A stretch of DNA of 64,000 nucleotides, taken from contig JAHBVB010000002.1 of NCBI GenBank assembly GCA_019637805.1, positions 575,981-639,980 of the forward strand, written 5' to 3'. The position numbers and the translations under genes were made by a program. Of the stretch, positions 1 to 8,800 are shown one piece after another. The notes beneath the pieces were generated by a model. That model was not told the DNA's origin. It saw nothing but the letters and a program-made list of their open reading frames with translations, and did no database searches. How positions within the stretch are numbered: position 1 is the stretch's first letter; each line of letters opens with the position of its first letter. This DNA is from Anaerolineales bacterium. Its GTDB lineage: Bacteria; Chloroflexota; Anaerolineae; Anaerolineales; UBA11579.

Positions 1-491
1 CCGGCACGGCGATTGGCGCCTACATCGTCGTGAATCTGGACCAGGAGCGCATTAATGTGCGCACCGGCCCCGGCACGGATTACCCGGCTGTCGGCATCCT
101 GCTCCCTGGCGAGCAGGCCGCCGCCCGCGGCCGCTCAGTGGGCGGCGACTGGATCCAGGTCGCCTATGCGCCTGCGGATACTGGGCTCGGCTGGGTGTTT
201 GCGCCGCTGGTGACCATGTTCAACGTGATCAGCCTGCCGATCATTGAGCCGCCTTCCACGCCGACCCCGCGCGTGACCCCCACGATTGACCCGACCCTGG
301 CGGCCCAGTTTGTCTTGGAGATCCCGGCCACGCGCCTGCCCACCTACACTGCCGTGGAACCGCTGGAGATCCCGCAGTTTGAACAGGCCGCCACCGGGCG
401 AGTGGGCGGCATTCCGATCGGCATGTTCATTACCGGCTTGGGTCTGATGGGCCTGTTTGCCACGGTAGTGGCCTATCTACGCGAACGCTAG
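1..491 (+). CDS. SH3b-domain protein with C-terminal membrane anchor (5' partial)
   Basis: The reading frame is already open at the window edge (first full codon at base 3), so the N-terminus is missing. The visible part begins with a bacterial SH3-like segment containing the characteristic INVRTGPGTDYPAVGILLPG pattern and a following GGDWIQVAY strand. Such domains usually bind cell-wall or extracellular ligands. A Pro/Thr-rich linker follows (IEPPSTPTPRVTPTIDPT). The protein ends in one hydrophobic helix (IGMFITGLGLMGLFATVVAYL) and a short basic tail, which suggests an extracytoplasmic domain held by a C-terminal anchor. An intrinsic terminator follows 26 bp after the stop. The exact role is unknown. 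Confidence 0.75.
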   Translation, partial: GTAIGAYIVVNLDQERINVRTGPGTDYPAVGILLPGEQAAARGRSVGGDWIQVAYAPADTGLGWVFAPLVTMFNVISLPIIEPPSTPTPRVTPTIDPTLAAQFVLEIPATRLPTYTAVEPLEIPQFEQAATGRVGGIPIGMFITGLGLMGLFATVVAYLRER

Positions 492-517
492 ATCCCTAAA
501 ATTCCGTTCTTGCAAAC

Positions 518-550
518 AAAAAGAGGACTGCTGATGCAGTCCTCTTTTTT
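518..550. terminator. Bidirectional intrinsic terminator
   Basis: A perfect 14-bp stem (AAAAAGAGGACTGC with its complement) closes a TGAT loop and is flanked by A and T tracts. It can therefore end transcription from both the SH3 gene on the plus strand and the convergent erpA-like gene on the minus strand. Confidence 0.85.
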
Positions 551-570
551 TATTAACTTGGTGAGCTGTT

Positions 571-984
571 TTAGCAGCCGCAGCCCGCGCCGTGGGCATG
601 TTCCGGGGCGTCTTGGCCGTCGGTGCGGAAGGAGTGGCCACAACCGCAGGCCGAGCTGGCGTTGGGGTTGTCGATCTTGAAACCACTGGCCATGACATCA
701 TTGACGTAGTCAATGTTGGCGCCGCGCAGGTAGCCCATCGAAACCTCGTCCACCACCACGCGCACGCCGTGCTGCTCGAGCACGAAGTCATTCTCGCGCG
801 GGCTGGGTTCCAGCGCCATGCCATATTGGAAGCCGGAGCAACCGCCGCCCTGGATGAAGACGCGCAGAGCGTGGTCTTCCACTTGGCGTTGTTGCAGCAA
901 ACCACGCACGGCCTCCGCGGCCGAGGCGGTCAGCGTGATCGTTTCAGTCATAATATCTGCGGTTTTTACGTCAGCAAGAGCCAT
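571..984 (-). CDS. erpA: Iron-sulfur cluster insertion protein, ErpA/IscA (HesB) family
   Basis: A-type carrier that passes Fe-S clusters to apo-proteins. The core (TITLTASAAEAVRGLLQQR, then FIQGGGCSGFQYGMAL and ASSACGCGHSF) carries the three family cysteines: one in the GGCSGFQY loop and two in the CGC pair. The start at 984 (MALADVK) is preferred because the AAAGGA site sits directly against an ATG at 996 but at a workable distance from 984; MTETITL at 951 is also possible. A tail of about 16 residues rich in His and Gly, ending GAGCGC, extends past the usual end and adds two extra cysteines. It is the last gene of a minus-strand group with hutH and smpB, but it also has its own strong promoter. 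Confidence 0.88.
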   Translation of the reverse strand: MALADVKTADIMTETITLTASAAEAVRGLLQQRQVEDHALRVFIQGGGCSGFQYGMALEPSPRENDFVLEQHGVRVVVDEVSMGYLRGANIDYVNDVMASGFKIDNPNASSACGCGHSFRTDGQDAPEHAHGAGCGC

Positions 985-1021
985 TTGTATGCTCATCCTT
1001 TCTTGCAGCGAATACTGGTCT

Positions 1022-1051
1022 ATTCTATCAAAGAAGAAAGACCTGTGTCAA
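1022..1051 (-). promoter_or_regulatory. Sigma-70-type promoter of the erpA-like gene
   Basis: On the minus strand there is TTGACA (1046-1051), an 18-bp spacer and TAGAAT (1022-1027), placed about 40 bp before the start codon. The match to consensus is strong. Confidence 0.7.
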
Positions 1052-1067
1052 ACAGAGATGACGGGAA

Positions 1068-2600
1068 TTAGGTCGTCAATTCGCCAGCCAGCAACTGGGA
1101 ACGAATGGCATCCACTTCGACGCTCCACAGCGTGTCATCTTCCTTGAAAGGCGCCGCGGCGCGGATGCGCTGGTGCACGGTGGCCACGCCGCGGCCCGGC
1201 TGTGCGCCCGGCATTTGCGCTAAGCGCAGATCCAGGGCGCGGGCGGCGCAGGCCAGTTCCAGCGCCAGCACCTGGGCCGTATTGTAAGCCACCTGCCAGG
1301 CGTGGCGGGCGGCGGTCATGGCGTTGGCATTGTGGTCCTCTTTGCCTGCTGAAGTGGGCAAAGAGCGCACCGAGTCCGGCGCGGCCAGGCCCTGGTTCTC
1401 CAGCACCAGCGAGGCGGCTGTGTACTGCAGCAGCATCAGGCCGGAATTGAGCCCGGCGGCCGCGCCGCCGGCTACCAGCATAGGCGGCAGGCCGCTCAGG
1501 CTACCGTCCAGCAGGTGGTAGCTGCGCCGTTCGGAAATGGCGGCCACTTCGCTCAAGGCGATGGCCAGGAAATCCATGGCCATGCCTACCGGCTCGCCAT
1601 GGAAGTTGCCGCCGGACAAGCTTTCGCCGGGACCGAACAGCAGAGGATTGTCGGTGGCGGCGTTGATCTCTTTTTCGATGATGCCGCGCACATACACCAG
1701 GGTCTCGCGTGCCGGGCCTTGCACTTGCGGGGCGCAGCGCAGTGAATAGACGTCTTGCACACGGCCCGCCGCATCCAACAACGTGCTGCCGGCGGTCAGG
1801 GTGCGGATGCGGGCAGCGACTTCGATCTGGCCCAGGTGGCGACGGGCGGTGTGCAGCCGCTCGTCGAAGGCGGCCGAGGCACCTAACACGGCCTCGAGCG
1901 ACATGGCCGCCGAGAGTTCTGCCGCGTCCAACAGGGTTTCAGCCACCTGGATGGTTAGCGCAGCCAGGGCGGCGGAGAAGGTGGCGCCGTTGGTCACCGC
2001 CAGCGCTTCTTTCGGCCCCAGCACGAGGCGCGGGATGCCGGCGGCGGCCATGGCCACCGCGCCGCGCAGCCGCTGGCCTTCGTATTCAGCCCAGCCGGAT
2101 TCGCCTTCGCGCTCATGCTCGTCGGTAGTCATCACTAGGGCCAGGTGAGAGAGAGGCGCGAGGTCGCCGGAGGACCCCAGCGAACCCTGCGAAGGGATGC
2201 AAGCAGTCACGCCCTTGTTTAACATTTGCAGCAGTGTCTGCACCAACTCTGGTCTGGCTCCGGAGACACCGGCTGCCAGGGTGTTGGCCCTGATCAGCAT
2301 GGCGGCCCGCACGACTTCCGTGGGCAGCTCCGGCCCGGTGCCCATGGCGTGGCTTAGGATCAAGTTGCGGTTGAGCTTGGCAATGTCCGCCGGGCTGATC
2401 TGTTTGTCGGCAAAGATGCCGAAACCCGTGTTGATACCGTAAACCGGTTTGCCCGCGGCAACGATCTCGTTCAGCCAAGTGTGGCTGGCCTGCATGCGCT
2501 TTAGCGCATCGGGAGCCAGGCTCACTGGATGGCGAGTTGTGGCGACGCGCTGCACGTCCGCCAGGCTGAGTTGTTCGCCGTCAATGATCAGATCGCTCAT
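1068..2600 (-). CDS. hutH: Histidine ammonia-lyase
   Basis: Removes ammonia from L-histidine to give trans-urocanate, the first step of histidine breakdown. Length (510 aa) and motifs fit HutH: VYGINTGFG with the catalytic Tyr54, LSHAMGTG with the histidine-selective His84, and SGGNFHGEP near residue 330. The segment that makes the MIO electrophile reads GSLGSSGDLAPLSH, so the triad is Ser143-Ser144-Gly145 rather than the textbook Ala-Ser-Gly. The start is set by CCGGAGG eight bases upstream. It sits 30 bp after smpB; no hutU, hutI or regulator is in the window, so the rest of the pathway must be elsewhere. An aromatic lyase or mutase is less likely given His84. Confidence 0.92.
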   Translation of the reverse strand: MSDLIIDGEQLSLADVQRVATTRHPVSLAPDALKRMQASHTWLNEIVAAGKPVYGINTGFGIFADKQISPADIAKLNRNLILSHAMGTGPELPTEVVRAAMLIRANTLAAGVSGARPELVQTLLQMLNKGVTACIPSQGSLGSSGDLAPLSHLALVMTTDEHEREGESGWAEYEGQRLRGAVAMAAAGIPRLVLGPKEALAVTNGATFSAALAALTIQVAETLLDAAELSAAMSLEAVLGASAAFDERLHTARRHLGQIEVAARIRTLTAGSTLLDAAGRVQDVYSLRCAPQVQGPARETLVYVRGIIEKEINAATDNPLLFGPGESLSGGNFHGEPVGMAMDFLAIALSEVAAISERRSYHLLDGSLSGLPPMLVAGGAAAGLNSGLMLLQYTAASLVLENQGLAAPDSVRSLPTSAGKEDHNANAMTAARHAWQVAYNTAQVLALELACAARALDLRLAQMPGAQPGRGVATVHQRIRAAAPFKEDDTLWSVEVDAIRSQLLAGELTT

Positions 2601-2630
2601 GCGTGAGCCTCCGGAAAGAGATGAGTTGGG

Positions 2631-3083
2631 TCAGTCGCTCTGTTTCAGAGCGCGGGCCATGTCACGTTCTGCATCGCGTTTGGCGATGTCCTGACGTTTG
2701 TCCCACTTCTTTTTGCCACGTGCCACGGCGATTTCCAGTTTGGCGCGGCCACCCTTGAGATAAATACGCAGAGGCACGATGGTATTGCCTTTACGCTGGG
2801 TTTCATCCCACAGTTCAGCGATTTGCTTGCGGTGCAGCAATAACTTGCGCTCTCGCAGGGGTTTGTGGTTCTCCGCGCTGGCTGGGTTATAGGGGGCAAT
2901 ATGCGCGTTGACTAGCCAGGCTTCGTACCCGTCTGTGCGCACATAGGCTTCTTTTAGGGATACTTGTCCGGCGCGGATCGACTTGATCTCGCTGCCTTGC
3001 AGCACCAGGCCGGCTTCATACTTCTCGAGTAGGAAGAAATCGTGACTGGCTTTGCGGTTGCTGGCCAGGACTTTGTCATTCAT
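2631..3083 (-). CDS. smpB: SsrA-binding protein SmpB
   Basis: Partner of tmRNA in trans-translation, which frees stalled ribosomes and tags the nascent chain. The 150-residue length and the family landmarks match: ASNRKASHDFFLLEKYEAGL at the N-terminus, LQGSEIKSIRAGQVSL, and a basic C-terminal tail (KKKWDKRQDIAKRDAERDMARALKQ) that enters the ribosomal decoding site. No tmRNA gene is in this window. A TAGAAT box (minus strand, 3090-3095) lies only 6 bp before the ATG, which suggests a leaderless transcript that may continue into hutH. Confidence 0.95.
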   Translation of the reverse strand: MNDKVLASNRKASHDFFLLEKYEAGLVLQGSEIKSIRAGQVSLKEAYVRTDGYEAWLVNAHIAPYNPASAENHKPLRERKLLLHRKQIAELWDETQRKGNTIVPLRIYLKGGRAKLEIAVARGKKKWDKRQDIAKRDAERDMARALKQSD

Positions 3084-3127
3084 GCGCCGATTCTAGCATG
3101 GACTGAATGAGGTTCGACCATGGATGA

Positions 3128-3155
3128 AAAAGAGGCGAGTTCGCTCGCCTCTTTT
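3128..3155. terminator. Intrinsic terminator after the TPR/peptidase cluster
   Basis: A 12-bp perfect stem (AAAAGAGGCGAG and complement) with a TTCG tetraloop and flanking T and A tracts lies between the stop of the gingipain-like gene and smpB. It separates the two minus-strand units. Confidence 0.85.
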
Positions 3156-3157
3156 GT

Positions 3158-5812
3158 TTAGCGGGACACGGCCATCTTGACCACTTTGCCTTGGGCGTCC
3201 ATGGTGATGCGGGCATATTGCTGATGCACTAGGTTGCCCGCCGGGATTTTCTTGCTCAGGGTTACCAGGCTGCGAGTGGGCATCAATCCGGCCGATTTGC
3301 TGTGCAGATGCGGCAGCGTGCAGTCGTGGCCGCGGCAATCGGTGTGCTCATGGCTGAGGCTGACCTGGCTGCCTTGCATGCCGGGCAGGTACTCGGCCAC
3401 CACCGACTTGATCGTGGCCAGTGTGTTTTCGGGCAAGCGTTCCATGGGCACGGCTTCACTCTCGCTCAGATCGCAAATGGCTTTGAGTTCGCTGGCTTGG
3501 TCTTCCACACGCAGGATGCGCTTAGGAGTCTCGCCCTCGGCGGTTACATGCGCCAGCGGGTCGCCGTACAGCACGAACGAGATCAGCGTCTTCTGGTCTT
3601 CACCGTCCAGGTAGCCCTGGCGGCGATGCATGGTCTGAGCCATGGCGATCTTGGCGCGGCGCAGCGCTTCGCCCACCGGGTGGCCCTCATTCAACAGCTT
3701 CCAGAAAGCCTGCCCGAGCAGGTCGGCAGCGATCAGCGGCGTGGTTACCGAGCCGTAGGAAGTTACTGTGGACCCGATGACGGCTTTGCTGCCTGAGTCC
3801 AGAAATTTGAGCGAGAGGGCATTCTCCACGGTCTTATCGTAAATGTGCGCACCAAAGCAGGCTTCGCTGAAGACCACCTGTGGGGCGCGGCCGCTGTTGA
3901 TCACATCGCTGGGGCGCAGCGCCACCGGATAGTCCGGACCGCTGGGGGTGCTGAACGGGTCACGCTGACCGTACCATTCAGCCGTTTCCGCCAAGCCGTG
4001 CAGGTTGAAATAGGCCAGCTGCAGGGGTCTGTTGGCCTCTTTAGGCAATTGTCCTGTGCCGGTGGGCGGGCTGATCGAGAGCTGGCTGGGATCGCTGATG
4101 GTGCGGTAGACGGAGTGCGAGGCACGCTGCCAAATCTCGGCGCTGTAGCCAAAGCTGCTGCGCTTGGGCCGCCACAGGCCGAAGAAGGCCAGCAGGCGGT
4201 TAACCATCCCCTGCACGCGGGCCGCCGGGCTGGGCGTCTGCCCGCGCACCACCACGATCTGGTTGAGTTTCTTGACCAGCATGGCCGGGTCGCTGCCTTC
4301 GCCGTTGGGCAGGCGGCCCAGCGGCCAGGTCGGTACAAAATAGTTCTCATCCAGGCTGGCATACGGGTTGTCCGAAGGGACATCAGCATCTTCATCGTCC
4401 ACCGGATTGGGCAGGCGGTGGAAGGGGATGATCTGCGGCCCGCCGACGATCAGCACCGCGCCGACCATCTCGCCCTTTTGGCGCAGGGTTTCATCCAGAT
4501 CGGCCAGCAAGTGCTTGATCGCCCAGGGGTCATTGGTATCCACAGCTTGCAGCTCGAATGGTTGCAAACTGTCGCCGCGGTCGGCGTAGACCAGATGGCT
4601 GGTCCAGTAAGGCAGCGCTTCGGTGGCGGCCACCACGGCCTTCAGCGCCTGGTCCACTTTGGCCAGACCTTCGGGGCCGTACTGTTCCTGTAGAGCTTCC
4701 TGCGAAGTCAGCACCACATAGGCAGGACGGCGACCATCAGCGCGCAGCAGTAGATCTTCCGCCTTGGTGGTGATGTCTTCCAATTCCACCGGCATTTCTG
4801 TTTGCACGGACTTGGCTTCCTGGTCCTCCGGCAGCGCATACTCCACGCCCAATTCGTCCACATATGTGTTGGCCGCCTGCTTGGGCGGCACGCGCTGGAC
4901 TTTGGGGCGGCGCAGCTTGGGCAGCTCTGCTTCTGTCTGCACGGGCTGCTTGGAGGTTGGTTGCACGGTTTTGGCCGCGGCCAGATTACCATCCCCGGCG
5001 GGCAGCTGGTTCCAGTGCAAAGCGGCGGCCACTGCGGCGGGGATCGCAACGCCGATGGGGTGGCTGAGCTGCTCCGGCCAAATGGCGGCAAAGCGATGCG
5101 CGGCGCCCCATAGCCGGGCCGGCACCTGGCCGCTAATGTCTTCGGCCGCGCAGCCGTGCAGCAGGTCGATGGCTTCGTCTCCCAGGCCGCTCTCCATGCG
5201 GTTTGCGGCGGCCAGCAGGCGGAACTGCAGGCAGCTCGGCCAGCGCTCGCGGTAGAGCTCCACCAGGTTGTGGCGCGCCTGCCAGGAAAGCTGCTGGGTC
5301 TCTGCGATCTTGAGGTGCAGCAAAGCGGGCAGGGGCGAAGGCGGCTGGTTGAGCAGGGCACCCTGGATGTGCTTTTCGGCAGCCTGCAGGTCCCCTGCGG
5401 CCAGCGCTTGCTGGGCGCCGATCAAGCCCTGCGCCCAGGGTTGGATGTCCGCAGGAGCTTCTACGAGCCCGCGCAAAACCATGACTGCCGCACGGGCCTC
5501 TTCGGCCAGTTCGGGTTTGAGGCGGCGGGCCATGCTGGCCAGCAGTTCCTGCGCTTGGATGAATTCGGGATCGACTTCGACCAAATGGATCAGTCCAGCC
5601 AATGCTTTTTCCGGCTTGGCCTCTTTGGCGTAGGCCTGCGCCGCGATGAATTCGATGAACAGATCATGTGGATAGCTTTGCAGCCAGTCCTGGGCCAGGC
5701 TGCGCACGAAGCGGGGTTCGCCCGCATCCAGAGCCGCCTGCAGCAGATGCAGTAGGCCGTTGCGGGTGATTTGCTTGCCGGCGCTCAGGGCGTGGTGAAG
5801 TTCGTGGGTCAT
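3158..5812 (-). CDS. TPR protein with C25 (gingipain)/caspase-like peptidase domain
   Basis: An 884-residue protein, third in its cluster. Residues 1-250 are helical repeats of TPR type. Residues about 280-345 are a proline- and charge-rich linker. Residues about 360-755 resemble clan CD peptidases, closest to the C25 gingipain layout: AVLIVGGPQIIPF (about 452-464), SDNPYASLDENYFVPTWPLGR (about 480-500), a His motif YFNLHGLAE with His605, a Cys motif VVFSEACFGAH with Cys652, and the closing SFVLYGDPLAHV. His605 and Cys652 would form the catalytic dyad. After the domain comes a His/Cys-dense stretch (about 820-838). No signal peptide is seen, so it is probably cytoplasmic. The start shares one base with the stop of the upstream TPR gene (TAATG), so the two are translationally coupled. 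The substrate is unknown; a CHAT-type assignment is an alternative. Confidence 0.75.
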   Translation of the reverse strand: MTHELHHALSAGKQITRNGLLHLLQAALDAGEPRFVRSLAQDWLQSYPHDLFIEFIAAQAYAKEAKPEKALAGLIHLVEVDPEFIQAQELLASMARRLKPELAEEARAAVMVLRGLVEAPADIQPWAQGLIGAQQALAAGDLQAAEKHIQGALLNQPPSPLPALLHLKIAETQQLSWQARHNLVELYRERWPSCLQFRLLAAANRMESGLGDEAIDLLHGCAAEDISGQVPARLWGAAHRFAAIWPEQLSHPIGVAIPAAVAAALHWNQLPAGDGNLAAAKTVQPTSKQPVQTEAELPKLRRPKVQRVPPKQAANTYVDELGVEYALPEDQEAKSVQTEMPVELEDITTKAEDLLLRADGRRPAYVVLTSQEALQEQYGPEGLAKVDQALKAVVAATEALPYWTSHLVYADRGDSLQPFELQAVDTNDPWAIKHLLADLDETLRQKGEMVGAVLIVGGPQIIPFHRLPNPVDDEDADVPSDNPYASLDENYFVPTWPLGRLPNGEGSDPAMLVKKLNQIVVVRGQTPSPAARVQGMVNRLLAFFGLWRPKRSSFGYSAEIWQRASHSVYRTISDPSQLSISPPTGTGQLPKEANRPLQLAYFNLHGLAETAEWYGQRDPFSTPSGPDYPVALRPSDVINSGRAPQVVFSEACFGAHIYDKTVENALSLKFLDSGSKAVIGSTVTSYGSVTTPLIAADLLGQAFWKLLNEGHPVGEALRRAKIAMAQTMHRRQGYLDGEDQKTLISFVLYGDPLAHVTAEGETPKRILRVEDQASELKAICDLSESEAVPMERLPENTLATIKSVVAEYLPGMQGSQVSLSHEHTDCRGHDCTLPHLHSKSAGLMPTRSLVTLSKKIPAGNLVHQQYARITMDAQGKVVKMAVSR

Positions 5813-8800
5813 TAGCCGGCTCCTATAGTTTGCGGTTGCTGCACCAGGTTCATGGCCATCACCGCCGCCAGCTGGCGTTGGATGTCTCGGTCACGCGGGG
5901 CCAGGTTGGCAGCCCGGCGCAGCGCTTGTTCGGCGGCAGGGTAGTCCTTGGCGTCTTTGAGCGCCAAGGCGGCTTCATAATGCGGAGCAGCGGCTTGCGG
6001 GGCGGCCTTGGCCGCCTGCTCGAAGGCATTCAACGCGGCAGTGTGTTGGCGGCGTGCCAGAAAGACGCGGGCGCGCTCCATATGGGCATCGAACAGTTGC
6101 GGGGCCAGACGAGCGGCTTCATCCAGATGGTGCAGCGCCTGGTCCAGGTTGCCGGCTTGCTTGAGCAGCTGTCCCAGATGGAATTCGATCGAGGCCAACA
6201 GATTACTGGCACTGCCTGCAGCCGCTTTCAGGGCACTTTGCGCCGATTGGACGGCGGCCGGCAGGTCCCCCATCAAGGCCAACATTTGCGAAAGGGCGAA
6301 CTGCACCTCGACGCGGTCGGCATGTTTCCGGGCCAGCTGCTTCAGGGCCTGCAGTCCTTCAGACTGGGCCAGCAGTTGGGCGCGGCGCAGCAGCAGCGGT
6401 ACTTCGTCCGCTGCGTGCTGGGCGGCGCGTTCCAACACCGCGACAGCGTCCGAGCTTTGTCCCAGGGCATACAGCGCTTCACCAAAGATGCGCAAGGCAT
6501 CCGCATCCCGCGGGGCCAGCTCCAAGGCTTGTTGGATGATGTTCTTGGCGCGCGGCGCGTCGTCGCCTTCTAGGGTCAGTTGGGCTTGCAGGATAAGGGC
6601 TGCCGGGTCTTGCGGCGCGGCCTGCTGGGCACGTTCGGCCAGGGACTTGGCCGCGACTGCATCGCCTGACTGGCGCTTGGCCTGGGCCAGGGTCAGCAGA
6701 TAACTGGCCTGGTCTGGGGCCAGCTCCACGGCCTTTTCCAGATTGTCGATTGCAGCAGGCAGCAGCCTGGCTTCGGACTGGGCCATCCCGAGGGAGAAGA
6801 AGTGTTCAGCTTGCTCCGGCTCCAGCTCTGCGGCTAGTTGGAAGTGCTGGCTGGCCTCAGCCAGGCGGCCCTGGCTGTGCTGCAGCTTGCCTGCCAGAGC
6901 TTGCCAAGCGGGCTGCTCTGGCCAGAGGGATAGCGCAACTTGGATATAGTGCAAAGCGCGCTCGGTCTCTCCAGCCTGAAGTGCTTGCTGGGCGGCCAGC
7001 GCTTGAACCGGCGCCACACGGGGCATTTGGCTGGCGGCGGCTTGCAGTAATCCGTAGCTGTCGCCGCTGTCCGGGCTGAGGGCGCGCTGCAGTAAGACTT
7101 CAGGGGCGTCCCAATGGGGCTGCAGCAGGTATTGGACCTGGTGGCTTTGCTCGCCCAGGGCGAAAAGCAGGGCGGCCGCTTCGCCGGCGCAGGCCGGGTA
7201 TTCGGCGGGCAGCCCTTGCAGGTCTACGGCTTGGCCGAAGCGCAGCGCGGCGCGCTGCAGCCAGCCCGCCAAGTGAGCTTGCATGCGCGGATCATTATTG
7301 GCCAGCCCGGCGGCTTGGAACGCCTTGCTGGCGGTTCCGTAGGCTTCTTCATTCAGCGTTGCGGCTGGCAGGCCGCGGGTGGCGCCGGCTGCGCGGCACA
7401 GGTGCTGCCATTCCGCTTGGCGCACCAGCGCACGGCCCAGGCCAAACTGAGCGGCGGGCAATCCCGGGTGCTCTTTGCCCAGGCGGTTATGCAGGTCAAT
7501 GCTGGTGTCCCAGTCGTTGAGGCTTTCTGCCGCGGCGGCCAGCCCCAGCAGGCTGAAGACGTCTGGCGTGCGGCTTGGCTGGCTGGCTTGGCCGAACTCG
7601 GCGCGGGCTGTGCTCAGGTCACCGCGGGCGGCGGCCAGGCGCACTTGCAGGGCCAGCAGGCGGGCGCTGTCGAGTGGCACCAGGGTGTGCAGGGCGGTCA
7701 GCTGCTCGGTGGCGGCCACTTCCATCCCAGCGGACAGGTGCAACTCTGCTTGCAGGTAGAGCAGATCTGCGCTTTCACTCAGGTCCGTGCCTGCCAAAAT
7801 TTCAGCAGCGCGCTGGTCGTACAGGTTGAGTAATGCCAATTCCGCCGCATTCTGGATATAGTCCGCCTGGCCCGGATGGTGCTGCAAGGCCGCTTCGGCC
7901 GCCTGGAGGGCGCCGAACCAATCGGCTTGCTGGCGCAGCAGTTGGGCTTTGGCGTGCAATAAGCTGGCATCGCTCGGGCGCAGTTCCAATGCAGCGCTGA
8001 GCGCTTCCAGGGCGGCCTGGGGCCGGTCCAGTTGCAGCAAAACCCCGGCCTTAGCGGAGAGCAGAGCCGGCTTGGCAGGTGCAATGTCCAAGGCTTTTTC
8101 TAGAGCGCTAAGCGCTTTGCCAGGCTGCTCTGCCCGAGAATAAGCCTGGCTGAGCCCAAGCAGCCAATCGGCATTGAGGGGTTCCAACTTCAGGGCCTTT
8201 TGATAATAGGCAATGCTCTCTTTGGCCTGGCCATTTTGGCGCAGAAATTCAGCCGTTTGGCTGAGGATCTGGCTGTCACCACTGTCCAAAATAGACTTGA
8301 AGGTGGACAGGGCGATTGCTTGGGTGGCGCCGTTCCATTGCAGCTTGCCCAGCCCAAAGGCCAGGCGCGGGCTGGGCGATCCGGCAACCACCTGCTTGCT
8401 CAAGGCCCGGCAAGCCTCAGCGCTCTTGCCCAGGGCATCCATCTGCTCGGCAAACCACAGGATGGTTTCTTCGTCTTCGGGTTGACCCAGGTAGACCTTT
8501 TGGGCCAGCAGGGCTGCCTGTTCGGGACGCCCCGCCAATTGGTTGGCAGCGCATAGCGCCTGCAGAACCTGCAAGTCGCCAGGTTCGTGGATATCCAAAA
8601 TTTCCAGCGTATCAATGGCGGCTTTGGCGTCGCCCTGCTTCATCTCTGCCTGGGCCTTGCCCAGCAGCAGGCGTTTGCGCCAATCAGCCTGCTTGCCCAG
8701 TTCGGTTTGTTGGGCGGCATCGTATTGGGTGATGGCTTCGGTCTGGCGGCCCTGGGTGGCCAGCGCCTCGGCCAGCAGGCCAGCGGCTTCGGCGGGTGCA

